Below are positions 16,358 to 23,741 of a DNA stretch of 53,332 bases, piece by piece; positions within the stretch are counted from its first letter, which is position 1; each line of letters starts with the position of its first letter. The position numbers and the translations under genes are program-made. The notes beneath the pieces were generated by a model. That model made no database searches, was not told the DNA's origin, and saw only the letters and a program-made list of their open reading frames with translations. Origin of the DNA: CAYVQB01 sp964453985 (lineage in GTDB: Bacteria > Babelota > Babeliae > Babelales > UASB340); the NCBI GenBank assembly GCA_964453985.1, contig CAYVQB010000003.1, forward strand, positions 1 to 53,332. Reading direction: 5' to 3'.

Positions 16358-17689
16358 ATGTTCGATTTTCTATCAAAAAAGTTTTCAGGTGTTTTAGGCT
16401 GGGTTAAGGATAAAGGGCGTTTGACTGAGCAGAATGTTCAAGATGCTATAAATCAAGTAAAAGATGCTTTATTAGAAGCAGACGTTCCTTATGATTTGGT
16501 TCAAGAGTTTTTGAAGCAAGTACAATCAGGAATTGTTGGAAAGAAAGTTCAGAAATCTTTAAATCCTGGACAGCAATTAATAAAAATTGTTCACGAAGAG
16601 CTGCTTAATTTTTTGGGTGGCAAAAGCGCTATTCCTATAACAAATTTCCAAATCCCTTCAATTATTATGGTGATAGGTTTGCAAGGTTCTGGTAAAACTA
16701 CGACTATTGCAAAACTTGCTCATTTTGTTTTGAAACAGGCTCAAAGGCGTGGAAAAAAAAGAAAGATACTGTTAGCTTCTGTAGACTTTTATAGGCCTGC
16801 GGCTGTTGACCAGTTAGAGATTTTAGCAAAGCAAGTTGGCGTGGATTTTTATAGAGCAAAAAATGCAGATCCTGTATCGGCGGCAAAGGAGATACAAGAA
16901 CAGTTTAAAGCTGGTCATTATGAATTGTTGTTTTTGGATACTGCTGGTCGCTTGCATATTGATAATAACATGATGGAAGAGCTTGTAAGCATTGATAGCA
17001 GGCTGTCTCCTAAATATAAAATTTTGGTATTAGATGCCATGACAGGGCAAGAATCTTTGCGTGTTGCAAAGGCATTCGATCAAACCGTGGGCTTTAGTAC
17101 CGCTATTTTAAGTAAGATGGATAGTGATACTAGGGGCGGTGCGGCTTTTGCATTCAGATATGCTCTAAAAAAGCCTATTTCCTTTGTTGGGTGTGGTGAA
17201 AAAATTGATGAGCTTGAAAGCTTTGTTCCAGAGCGAATGGCTAGCAGAATATTGGGGATGGGTGATATTCTTACTCTTATTGAAAAGGCTGATGAAAACC
17301 TTGATTATCAAGAGCAAGAATCTATGTCTCGCAAGATGATGTCTGGAAATTTTAATTTGAAAGACTTTGCCAGTCAGCTTGGTATGGTAAATAAGCTGGG
17401 TTCTTTGCAGAAAATAGCTAGATATTTACCAGGAATGGGGGATATTTCTCCTGATATGATGGAAAAAGGTCAATCTGAGATGAAAAGGTTTAAGGCTGTA
17501 ATTTCTTCAATGACGGAGAAAGAGCGCTTAATGCCTAGCATATTGGATGGTTCTAGAAAAAAAAGGGTTGCTCTGGGTGCTGGGGTTTGCGTACAAGATG
17601 TTAACCAGTTATTACAGAAGTTTGAGCAAAGTAAGCAATTTGTTAAAATGCTCAAAAAAGGTGGGAGTTTCGGGAAGTTTTTTAAATAA
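16358..17689 (+). CDS. ffh: Signal recognition particle GTPase Ffh (SRP54)
   Basis: Ffh binds 4.5S RNA and signal sequences and delivers ribosomes to FtsY at the inner membrane. It has 443 residues, the usual length. The N domain (about 1-90) is followed by the G domain with the P-loop 'GLQGSGKTTTIAKLA' (about 105-119), 'LLASVDFYRPAAVDQL', 'DTAGRLHID' and 'LSKMDSDTRGGAAF'. The Met-rich M domain (about 300-443) has 'GMVNKLGSLQKIARYLPGMG' and the helix-turn-helix RNA site near 'RVALGAGVCVQDVNQLL', where most family members have SGT/SGS rather than GAG. The start is taken at the ATG at 16358. A GTG two codons earlier is possible. It lies 53 bases after tRNA-Phe, probably in one transcript. Confidence 0.95.
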   Translation: MFDFLSKKFSGVLGWVKDKGRLTEQNVQDAINQVKDALLEADVPYDLVQEFLKQVQSGIVGKKVQKSLNPGQQLIKIVHEELLNFLGGKSAIPITNFQIPSIIMVIGLQGSGKTTTIAKLAHFVLKQAQRRGKKRKILLASVDFYRPAAVDQLEILAKQVGVDFYRAKNADPVSAAKEIQEQFKAGHYELLFLDTAGRLHIDNNMMEELVSIDSRLSPKYKILVLDAMTGQESLRVAKAFDQTVGFSTAILSKMDSDTRGGAAFAFRYALKKPISFVGCGEKIDELESFVPERMASRILGMGDILTLIEKADENLDYQEQESMSRKMMSGNFNLKDFASQLGMVNKLGSLQKIARYLPGMGDISPDMMEKGQSEMKRFKAVISSMTEKERLMPSILDGSRKKRVALGAGVCVQDVNQLLQKFEQSKQFVKMLKKGGSFGKFFK

Positions 17690-17703
17690 GAGGTTGCCGT
17701 TTT

Positions 17704-17731
17704 TTGATTTAATTTAGATTGATGATACAAT
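17704..17731 (+). promoter_or_regulatory. Probable promoter for rpsP-khpA-trmD-rplS
   Basis: TTGATT (17704-17709), a 16-base spacer and TACAAT (17726-17731) lie about 78 bases before the rpsP start. Confidence 0.45.
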
Positions 17732-17808
17732 GGTAATGTCTTAGCGGTATAATCTGTTTATCTGTGACTGTTATTTTTTTATAGATAGTTGTATTACAAA
17801 GGGATATT

Positions 17809-18057
17809 ATGGCGGTAAAAATTCGTCTTAGCCGTATCGGAAGAAAAAATCGTCCGTACTGGCGTATAGTTGCTGTGGATTCTAGAAACAAAAGAGATGG
17901 AGCCTGTTTGGAAAACTTAGGTTCTTATGATCCTATTAAGCATGAGATTTTGCAATTGCACCAAGATCGTATTGATCACTGGGTTTCAAAGGGTGCCATT
18001 TGTTCTGATACTGTTGCAAGGTTAGTTAAAGATAATAAGCGCGCTGTTTCTGTTTAA
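17809..18057 (+). CDS. rpsP: 30S ribosomal protein bS16
   Basis: This 82-residue protein begins 'MAVKIRLSRIGRKNRPYWRI', the invariant bS16 opening, followed by 'VAVDSRNKRDGACLENLGSY' and 'LHQDRIDHWVSKGAICSDTV', the conserved strand and helix that pack against 16S rRNA. The length is normal. It leads the classical rpsP-trmD-rplS arrangement, with khpA inserted and rimM missing. An AAGGGAT-type ribosome site precedes the ATG. Confidence 0.96.
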   Translation: MAVKIRLSRIGRKNRPYWRIVAVDSRNKRDGACLENLGSYDPIKHEILQLHQDRIDHWVSKGAICSDTVARLVKDNKRAVSV

Positions 18058-18099
18058 TAGTTTTTTACCTATGTATCTTATATATTAGGAGAGATGATT

Positions 18100-18333
18100 A
18101 TGTTAAAAGGATTAGTAGAATACATTGTTAAAAAGCTAGTAGATAAGCCAGACAGCGTTTCTGTATCTGAAATTAGTGGTGAGCAAGCAACTATTATAGA
18201 ACTACGTGTTGCTCAAGAGGACTTGGGCAAAGTGATTGGCAAAGAAGGCAAGACAGCCCGTGCGATCAGAACACTAGTTCATGCTGCTGCAAGCAAGGAA
18301 AGAAAGCGTGCCGTTCTAGAAATTTTAGAATGA
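18100..18333 (+). CDS. khpA: KH-domain RNA-binding protein KhpA
   Basis: This is a 77-residue single KH-domain protein (KhpA/YlqC) that binds RNA, often in partnership with KhpB/Jag. It is commonly placed between rpsP and rimM/trmD. The KH signature is 'LGKVIGKEGKTARAIRTLV', containing the GxxG loop 'GKEG' (residues about 46-49). It starts with 'MLKGLVEYIVKKLVDKPD', typical of the family. Of two ATGs (18094, 18100), the second has the better AGGAG spacing. Confidence 0.92.
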   Translation: MLKGLVEYIVKKLVDKPDSVSVSEISGEQATIIELRVAQEDLGKVIGKEGKTARAIRTLVHAAASKERKRAVLEILE

Positions 18334-18370
18334 TAAGCTTTCAGTATTAGATATAAATAAGTTTAAAGAT

Positions 18371-18412
18371 AAGCCCGGTCGTGTTTCTGTATTTAGAAAA
18401 CGAGCGGGTTTG
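18371..18412 (+). terminator. Hairpin between khpA and trmD
   Basis: An imperfect stem (about 18371-18384 with 18399-18412, one G:G mismatch) lies in the 100-base spacer where rimM is usually found. The T-run after it is poor, so it may be a weak terminator, an attenuator, or a processing site that lowers trmD relative to rpsP. Confidence 0.4.
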
Positions 18413-18433
18413 TAGTTTATAAAAAAAGCTTTT

Positions 18434-19789
18434 ATGAAAATTTCGATAATTACTGTTTTTCCTGAATTTTATCAAGAATTTATAAAAACAAGCCTTGTAG
18501 CAAGGGCCGTAGAAAATAAAATTGTAGAATTTAATTTTATTAAATTTTCAGATTTGACTTCTGCTGGTCAACGAATAGATGAACCTGTTTGTGGGCCTGG
18601 TGCAGGTATGATAATTAAGCCTGAAGTTCTGCAAAAATCTATAGAATCCTGTGTTCAAGAGCACGGTGATGGCTACAAGATTTTCTTTTCTCCTCAGGGC
18701 AAAAAGCTAGAACAGCCTCTTTTGAAGCTTCTAGCCAATAAACTTTACTTTTGTGCTCAGGAAGAAAAAATAAAAAAAACTCTCAGCGTAAAAAATACCC
18801 ATTTAATTTTGATTTGTGCTCGTTATGAGGGTATAGATGAAAGAGTGCAAGATTATTATGCAGATCTTGTTATGTCTATAGGTGACTATGTATTAATGGG
18901 TGGTGATTTGCCGGCACAGGTTTTTTTAGAAGGCTTTTTGAGATTAATTCCTGGGGTCGTAGGTAAGCAAGAATCTATTGAAGAAGAATCTTTTAGTGGA
19001 TCTTTTTTGGATTATCCAGAATATGGGTTGCCGGTAGAATGGAAAGATAAGAATATTCCCGAAGTTGTTCGTTCCGGGAATCATGCACAAATTGAAAAAT
19101 GGAGAAAAGAGCAGGCTGCAAAAAAGACAATATGTAGACGTTTTGATTGGTTTATTTCTAGTCAGCCTTCAAAGCAAGATATAGAGATTGCAAAGCAGTT
19201 TGTCCCTAATCACTATGTGGCTTTGATGCATAACCAAATTTTGGTTCAGGATGGAAGAGAGGGTAATAGCTCTATCACTTCTTTGGATATTCATGATATT
19301 GCTCGTTCAGCTGCTACTTATGGTATAAAGAATTATTTTGTTGTTAGTAGCTTGCAGGATCAGCATAAAATTTTAAATACCTTTTTGAATTTTTGGCATT
19401 CAAAAGAAGGTAAGGATTATAACCAAAGTAGATTTGATGCTGTTAAGGCTATTTTGCCTGCTTTTTCATTAAATGAAGCCATAAAGGCTATTAAGGAAAA
19501 AGAGGGTTTAGACCCAATTATTATTGCTACCAGTGCAAAGCAGCATGGGTTTGAGGATAAAATTATTGATTATTTTAGCCAAGGACGCTTGTTTGCGTTA
19601 CAAAGACCAGTATTGATACTGTTTGGAACGGCACAGGGGCTTAGTGATCAAGTTTTGGACCGTTGTGACTATTTATTGTTACCTCTTGATGGGCTTACTG
19701 ATTATAACCATCTGTCTGTACGATCGGCGGCGGCTATAGTTTTAGATCGTTGGTTAGGGCTAAAACCCAAGGTAATGGTTGAAAAATAG
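18434..19789 (+). CDS. trmD: TrmD tRNA (guanine37-N1)-methyltransferase fused to a second SPOUT-like methyltransferase domain
   Basis: This is a 451-residue protein, about twice the normal TrmD length. Residues 1 to about 235 are TrmD, the SAM-dependent SPOUT enzyme making m1G37: 'FPEFYQEFI', 'GAGMIIKPEVL', 'LICARYEGIDERV', 'SIGDYVLMGGDLPAQVF' and 'GSFLDYPEYGLP'. Residues about 255-451 form a second domain with its own order: 'HYVALMHNQILVQDGREGNS', 'ITSLDIHDIARSAATYGIKN', then 'RPVLILFGTAQGLSDQVLDR', 'CDYLLLPLDG' and 'YNHLSVRSAAAIVLDRW'. The GTAxGL and HLSVRSA segments look like a trefoil-knot SAM site. I associate this with the Pfam RNA-methyltransferase family (DUF2168-type) encoded between trmD and rplS in Thermotoga-like bacteria. 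The target of the second domain is unknown. Confidence 0.9.
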   Translation: MKISIITVFPEFYQEFIKTSLVARAVENKIVEFNFIKFSDLTSAGQRIDEPVCGPGAGMIIKPEVLQKSIESCVQEHGDGYKIFFSPQGKKLEQPLLKLLANKLYFCAQEEKIKKTLSVKNTHLILICARYEGIDERVQDYYADLVMSIGDYVLMGGDLPAQVFLEGFLRLIPGVVGKQESIEEESFSGSFLDYPEYGLPVEWKDKNIPEVVRSGNHAQIEKWRKEQAAKKTICRRFDWFISSQPSKQDIEIAKQFVPNHYVALMHNQILVQDGREGNSSITSLDIHDIARSAATYGIKNYFVVSSLQDQHKILNTFLNFWHSKEGKDYNQSRFDAVKAILPAFSLNEAIKAIKEKEGLDPIIIATSAKQHGFEDKIIDYFSQGRLFALQRPVLILFGTAQGLSDQVLDRCDYLLLPLDGLTDYNHLSVRSAAAIVLDRWLGLKPKVMVEK

Positions 19790-19856
19790 TGGAAATAAGT
19801 TTATATTAATATTCTAAAGAATCAATTATGAATATTTGCTTGCAAAAGGATTTAAG

Positions 19857-20267
19857 ATGAAACCGGATTTTTTGACAAAAGAAACAGTTCTTGATTTTGG
19901 TGTAAAAGATAGAAAATTTCCTGAATTTAGGGTCGGAGACACTATTCAGATTTCTTTAAAGGTTGTAGAAGGCGTTAAAGAGAGAATACAGTTGTTTAAG
20001 GGTGATGTTATAGCATTTCATAGAAATGGTGTAGCAACAACTTTTACAGCTCGTAGACTTAGTGCTGACAACGTTATGGTAGAAAGAATTTTACCTTATT
20101 ATTCTCCAGTTGTCACAGATATTCAAGTTATTAAAAGAGGCGATGTTCGCAGAGCTAAGCTCTTTTATCTTCGTGATAGAATTGGTAAAGCTGCAAGAAT
20201 TAAAGAAAAAGTTACTTCTAAAAAGAAGATAAAAGCAAAGCAAGAGGCTAAAGCTGAAGCCAAATAA
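19857..20267 (+). CDS. rplS: 50S ribosomal protein bL19
   Basis: bL19 lies at the 30S-50S interface. This copy has 136 residues from the ATG at 19857 (AAGGATTTA ribosome site), while an upstream ATG at 19836 lacks one. Family landmarks are 'FPEFRVGDTIQISLKVVEG', 'KERIQLFKGDVIAFHRNGV', 'TFTARRLSADNVMVERILPY' and 'KRGDVRRAKLFYLRDRIGKA' with 'ARIKEK'. The C-terminal Lys/Ala/Glu extension (about 20 residues) is longer than usual. It is the last gene of the rpsP-khpA-trmD-rplS run. Confidence 0.94.
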   Translation: MKPDFLTKETVLDFGVKDRKFPEFRVGDTIQISLKVVEGVKERIQLFKGDVIAFHRNGVATTFTARRLSADNVMVERILPYYSPVVTDIQVIKRGDVRRAKLFYLRDRIGKAARIKEKVTSKKKIKAKQEAKAEAK

Positions 20268-20294
20268 GAATAGTTTCTTTTGGATTGAAGGTTT

Positions 20295-20801
20295 ATGAGT
20301 AATTTGCTTGAGCAAGATTTAGATGATTTAAGACGGCCGCAAGGCCGTTTTATCATCTTGGTACTATTTCTATTTCTTTTTTCGTCTTGTACTAAAGACA
20401 AAAGTCGTTCTAATCAAAGAATTTCTAATTCATCTATAGATTCTGTTTTGCAAGAGGCTAAGTATTCTGATATGCCTGTCCCTATAGGTTATACTCTTGT
20501 TGCTTCTAATTTTGATAATAATAAAAACTCTGAACATATTTGTTATTCTGGATCTTTACCCATTAATCAAGTTATAGATTATTATAGAGTTAATTTAGAA
20601 TCTTGTGGGTGGCAGATTAGTAACTTTTCTAGTGATCAAGAGGGGCTATTGTTTTGTGATAAAAAAAATAAGTCTTCTATTGTTTCTGTTAGGTTAGGTT
20701 TAAACAAAAATTATGTTTATATTTTTTTTAAAAACAAATTAAAAGAGGGTGATTCAGAGAGTAATAACATAAAAGATATAAATTCTAAAGAGTGTGTTTA
20801 G
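20295..20801 (+). CDS. Putative lipoprotein, function unknown
   Basis: This is a 168-residue protein. After a charged N-terminal stretch of 18 residues there is a hydrophobic segment 'FIILVLFLFLFSSC' ending in Cys at about residue 32, a plausible but imperfect lipobox (F-S-S-C). Mature sequence 'GYTLVASNFDNNKNSEHICY' and 'SGSLPINQVIDYYRVNLESC' look like a small periplasmic domain of the kind that begins with a strand followed by 'V.ffY...L...GW'. That pattern, with 'GWQISNFSSDQEG', recalls small secreted DUF proteins in Gram-negatives, but I do not assign it. The unusually long pre-hydrophobic region contains a GC-rich hairpin (20333-20348). Confidence 0.65.
   Translation: MSNLLEQDLDDLRRPQGRFIILVLFLFLFSSCTKDKSRSNQRISNSSIDSVLQEAKYSDMPVPIGYTLVASNFDNNKNSEHICYSGSLPINQVIDYYRVNLESCGWQISNFSSDQEGLLFCDKKNKSSIVSVRLGLNKNYVYIFFKNKLKEGDSESNNIKDINSKECV
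20331..20352 (+). terminator. GC-rich hairpin inside the start of the lipoprotein gene, possible rplS terminator
   Basis: ACGGCC-GCAA-GGCCGT (20333-20348) with a stable GCAA tetraloop, followed by TTTATC, lies 65 bases after the rplS stop and inside the first codons of the next reading frame. It would act as an intrinsic terminator or attenuator. Confidence 0.5.
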
Positions 20802-20811
20802 AAAGGGTTTT

Positions 20812-20991
20812 ATGTTTATAATATTAAAGGCTGCGGCCTTATTTTTTTCTATTTTTTTTATTTTGCCGATGATATTTTTTTTGTTGGTAGGGTTTTTCGG
20901 TAAGTTTTTTTCTATAGCTATTGACAGGGATTCTTGGATTGCAAAAACTAACATTAAGTTCATAAGGTGTTTTGTAAATAAATTTATCTAG
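20812..20991 (+). CDS. Small membrane protein, unknown function
   Basis: This is a 59-residue protein with one or two hydrophobic helices (residues about 3-35, very rich in Phe, Ile and Leu) and a short basic C-terminal tail. The ATG at 20812 has an AAAGGG ribosome site. A GTG at 20794 would overlap the end of the lipoprotein gene. It sits between the lipoprotein and an ATP-grasp enzyme in what looks like one transcript. No family is recognised. It could be a small membrane anchor or a chance frame, though spacing and ribosome site favour a real gene. Confidence 0.5.
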   Translation: MFIILKAAALFFSIFFILPMIFFLLVGFFGKFFSIAIDRDSWIAKTNIKFIRCFVNKFI

Positions 20992-21001
20992 AAGAAAACT
21001 A

Positions 21002-22249
21002 GTGTTTAGTAAACAAGTTATACTGATTATATGTTACCGTACAAATAAGAGTTATATAGAGTCTTATTTTAAACAAAATAAAAAGTATGAAGTTGTTATT
21101 GATACACTTGAAGATATCGAAGGTTTGGGAGTTAAAGATTACGTTGAAAAAAAAATCTCCCAAATAAATTCTGGCAAACTAAAAATTAATGGGATTGCAG
21201 CAACTAGTGATCAGTGCAATGCTATTGTTGCTATTTTAGCTAAACAGACAGGTAAGATTGGAACAAGCTTAGAGAGTATCTTAGCCTGTCAGAACAAATA
21301 TATTTCCAGATTAAAACAAAAAGAAATTTGTCCAAAAAATTGTCCAGACTTTTGTTTAGCTGTGTCTAACCATTTAAAATTTCCTGTTTTTGTTAAGCCT
21401 GTTAGGTCAAGCTTATCTTTCCATTCTTTTAAAGTTACCAGCTCTAAAGCGCTTATAAAAGCTATTGAATCTGGCAAAGCTATGATTCCCCGATCAAATA
21501 AGTTATATCAAGAGATCATAGATCTGGGTTACTTTAGACACAAAAACTTAAACGACTTTAATAATTTAATTTGTGAAGAAATAGTAACAGGTGAACAAAT
21601 TACAGTCGACGGCTATATTTACAAAAACAAAGTTGTACTCTTTGGTATAACGAAATCTATTTTTTTACCAAACAAAATAAGTTTTACTCGCTTTGATTAT
21701 CCATATGAATTTGAACCAGAATTAAATAATAAGATAGAATCTTTATCTAAAAAACTCGCTTCTGGGTTAGGTTTAAATAATACACTTTTTAATATAGAAT
21801 TTGTTGTAAACTTAAGAACAAATAAAATCTTTATTATTGAGATTAATGGTAGGCTAAGCTTGCAGTTTGCTCATCTCATACATACTGTTTCAGGGTATAA
21901 CCCTTTGGAGGCTATGGCTGATATTTCTGTTGGCAAAGAGCCTGGGTTTTTTTTAAAAAATGAAAACAAAAAATATAAAATTTGTAGCTCTTGTGTGTTA
22001 AGAAAAAGGTTCGATCACAGAGTTTTGCAGGTTCCTCAAGAAAAAGAGCTTGATACTCTTTCAGAAAAACATAGCGATATCCAAATAACTTCTCTTATTC
22101 AAGAGGGTAAAAAATTATCTGATTATAGACAGGATTCAAAGACTTTTAGGTATGCCATTGTTGACATACCTGGTAATGATTTATGTGATATAAAAAGAAA
22201 ACTTTATAAAGTTAGATCTGAACTAAAATATAGATTCAGTGAGTTGTGA
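21002..22249 (+). CDS. ATP-grasp domain enzyme of unknown specificity
   Basis: This is a 415-residue protein starting at GTG 21002. The central part has the ATP-grasp layout: 'FPVFVKPVRSSLSFHSFKV' (Lys and Ser-rich loop near residue 124), 'ICEEIVTGEQITVDGYIY' (adenine-contacting strand with EE), 'NTLFNIEFVVN' and 'IFIIEINGRLSLQFAHLIHT' (Mg-binding E-x-N-x-R). The N-terminal roughly 100 residues look like a preATP-grasp Rossmann domain, and the C-terminal roughly 120 residues are unassigned. Such enzymes join a carboxylate to an amine or thiol, for example in dipeptide or peptide-tag synthesis, but the substrate is unknown. It follows the small membrane protein by 10 bases. Confidence 0.78.
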   Translation: MFSKQVILIICYRTNKSYIESYFKQNKKYEVVIDTLEDIEGLGVKDYVEKKISQINSGKLKINGIAATSDQCNAIVAILAKQTGKIGTSLESILACQNKYISRLKQKEICPKNCPDFCLAVSNHLKFPVFVKPVRSSLSFHSFKVTSSKALIKAIESGKAMIPRSNKLYQEIIDLGYFRHKNLNDFNNLICEEIVTGEQITVDGYIYKNKVVLFGITKSIFLPNKISFTRFDYPYEFEPELNNKIESLSKKLASGLGLNNTLFNIEFVVNLRTNKIFIIEINGRLSLQFAHLIHTVSGYNPLEAMADISVGKEPGFFLKNENKKYKICSSCVLRKRFDHRVLQVPQEKELDTLSEKHSDIQITSLIQEGKKLSDYRQDSKTFRYAIVDIPGNDLCDIKRKLYKVRSELKYRFSEL

Positions 22250-22250
22250 T

Positions 22251-22670
22251 TTAGCAGTATCCTTGATGATCAGGGTTGCTAGGATCGTATCCGGTATGAT
22301 TATGCGTGATGACATGAATTTTATTGGTATCTTCTAAGTGTTTAATTGTCGCTGGGCTTACGTTTTTACATCCAATAAAATTTACCATTTTTAATGCAGG
22401 AAAAATGCTTTTTAATAATAATAAATCTTTAGATTCTAAATTATTATTACTGAGATTTAAAAATATTATTGAATCGTTTTTGTTTTCACGTAAGAAGTTG
22501 AAGGTAATTTTTTGACCTATTTCTTCAGGATTTATTGCGTAGAAGTTATCTGACTTTGTTATTATTTGCATAACTGTCTCGTTAGTTATTTCTGTTTCCA
22601 TAGCAAAACTGTTACCAACGAGTAAAATACTAGCTATTCCTGCTAATAATAATTTTTCATAATTTTTCAT
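22251..22670 (-). CDS. Small secreted protein with an LRR-like segment
   Basis: This is a 139-residue protein with a signal peptide (MKNYEKLLLAGIASILLVGN, cut near SFA/ME). The segment 'IIFLNLSNNNLESKDLLLLK' followed by 'SIFPALKMVNFIGCKNVSP' has the LxxLxLsnNxL spacing of one or two leucine-rich repeats. The tail 'HNHTGYDPSNPDHQGYC' is His- and Asn-rich and ends in Cys. The gene is convergent with the ATP-grasp gene, with 1 base between stop codons. It is too short for a full LRR solenoid, so it may be a remnant or a mini LRR protein. Function unknown. Confidence 0.6.
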   Translation of the reverse strand: MKNYEKLLLAGIASILLVGNSFAMETEITNETVMQIITKSDNFYAINPEEIGQKITFNFLRENKNDSIIFLNLSNNNLESKDLLLLKSIFPALKMVNFIGCKNVSPATIKHLEDTNKIHVITHNHTGYDPSNPDHQGYC

Positions 22671-22772
22671 ATATTATCCTTTTAAGTATTCCATATTTTA
22701 GTTATTAAAAAGTTATAAGTGACAGGACTCCCTTTTAGTAACGATATGGTACAATTAATTTTTATATGTGTC

Positions 22773-22818
22773 AAAAAAAATAACCCATCATCTTATTTAA
22801 AGACAATGAGTTATTTTT
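22773..22818 (-). terminator. Intrinsic terminator after the dipeptidase gene
   Basis: An imperfect stem with AAAAAATAAC..CAT on one side and ATG.GTTATTTTTT on the other spans 22773-22818, just past the minus-strand stop at 22833. A T-run follows on the minus strand. Confidence 0.55.
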
Positions 22819-22832
22819 TAATTTACTTATTT

Positions 22833-23471
22833 TTATAATTCAGAAAAATTTACATCTAATATAGGATAGGCTTTGCAATTTTTGTCATCAAAATGCCACC
22901 ACTCATGTGAATTAAGAGTAAAACCGTGTTTTATCATAAGCTCTCCTAAGAATAAACTGTTTCTTAAAGCTTCTTTAGAGATCCCTTTGGTATAATTCCT
23001 TGATGCTCGTTCTGTTAATTCATCAAATGGTGTTGGCATTTTCAGTTCTTGGCCTGTGTTTAAATCAACAATTGTTAGATCAACTGCAGCACCTCTATTG
23101 TGATTCGAGCCTCTTATTGGTGGTGCAACAAGGCCTGGTACGGGCATAATAGCCCACATCTTTTTTTGAACAGAGTAGGGCCTGTATCCATCCCATACTT
23201 TGAGTCCAAAACCTAATGGCTCAAGTTCTTTTTGTATTAAATCTAATTTTTGTGCAACTGTTTTACGTAGATAACATTTTGGTGAATCGTAAAGAACTTC
23301 ACCCACAAAGTTGTTTGGTGTAGCATACCAGATTTCAATTTGTACGTTTGGATTAACTTTTATTAATTCGACAAGATCGCTTGTGTCTGTTGATATTTCA
23401 ATTGCAAAACCGGTGGTTGTGATAAAGATGGATAAAGATAAGAATGTTGAAATAAATGTTTTATTACGCAT
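22833..23471 (-). CDS. Secreted D-Ala-D-Ala dipeptidase-like peptidase (M15D, VanX/DdpX family)
   Basis: This is a 212-residue zinc peptidase with an N-terminal signal peptide (MRNKTFISTFLSLSIFITTT, cut near GFA/IE), so it acts outside the cytoplasm. The metal site is complete: 'SNHNRGAAVDLTIVD' supplies His and Asp of S-x-H-x-x-G-x-A-x-D, and 'HEWWHFDDKN' supplies the catalytic Glu and third ligand His. 'KVWDGYRPYSVQ' matches the R-P substrate segment. Family members release D-Ala from D-Ala-D-Ala or trim peptidoglycan-derived dipeptides. The ATG at 23471 has a GGGGAG ribosome site and opens the signal peptide, so the upstream start at 23504 is rejected. Confidence 0.88.
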   Translation of the reverse strand: MRNKTFISTFLSLSIFITTTGFAIEISTDTSDLVELIKVNPNVQIEIWYATPNNFVGEVLYDSPKCYLRKTVAQKLDLIQKELEPLGFGLKVWDGYRPYSVQKKMWAIMPVPGLVAPPIRGSNHNRGAAVDLTIVDLNTGQELKMPTPFDELTERASRNYTKGISKEALRNSLFLGELMIKHGFTLNSHEWWHFDDKNCKAYPILDVNFSEL

Positions 23472-23741
23472 GTCTCTACTCCCCAAACGAAAATGTTTTC
23501 CCAAAAATACCCCTTATGATTTCAGTATGCGAAATCACTTGCTAATGTGTCAATAATTTCAAATAAGAAATATTATTTACTTTGTTATGTGTAAGTTAGT
23601 ATGCTGGTTGTCCAATATGTTAAGGGGAATTATGTCCAGCTTGGCAAGGATTGTTTATATTTGCATATAATTTGGGTTTGGATAATTTACCCGAAGACAT
23701 TCTTTGTAAGAGGTGGTGATACTACAGGTGTTATTATTTAT

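Noticed and set aside
23505..23741. Spacer between the dipeptidase and murC, examined for a small gene or RNA
   Set aside because: Only short frames of about 12 codons and no convincing hairpin or promoter were found, so nothing is called.
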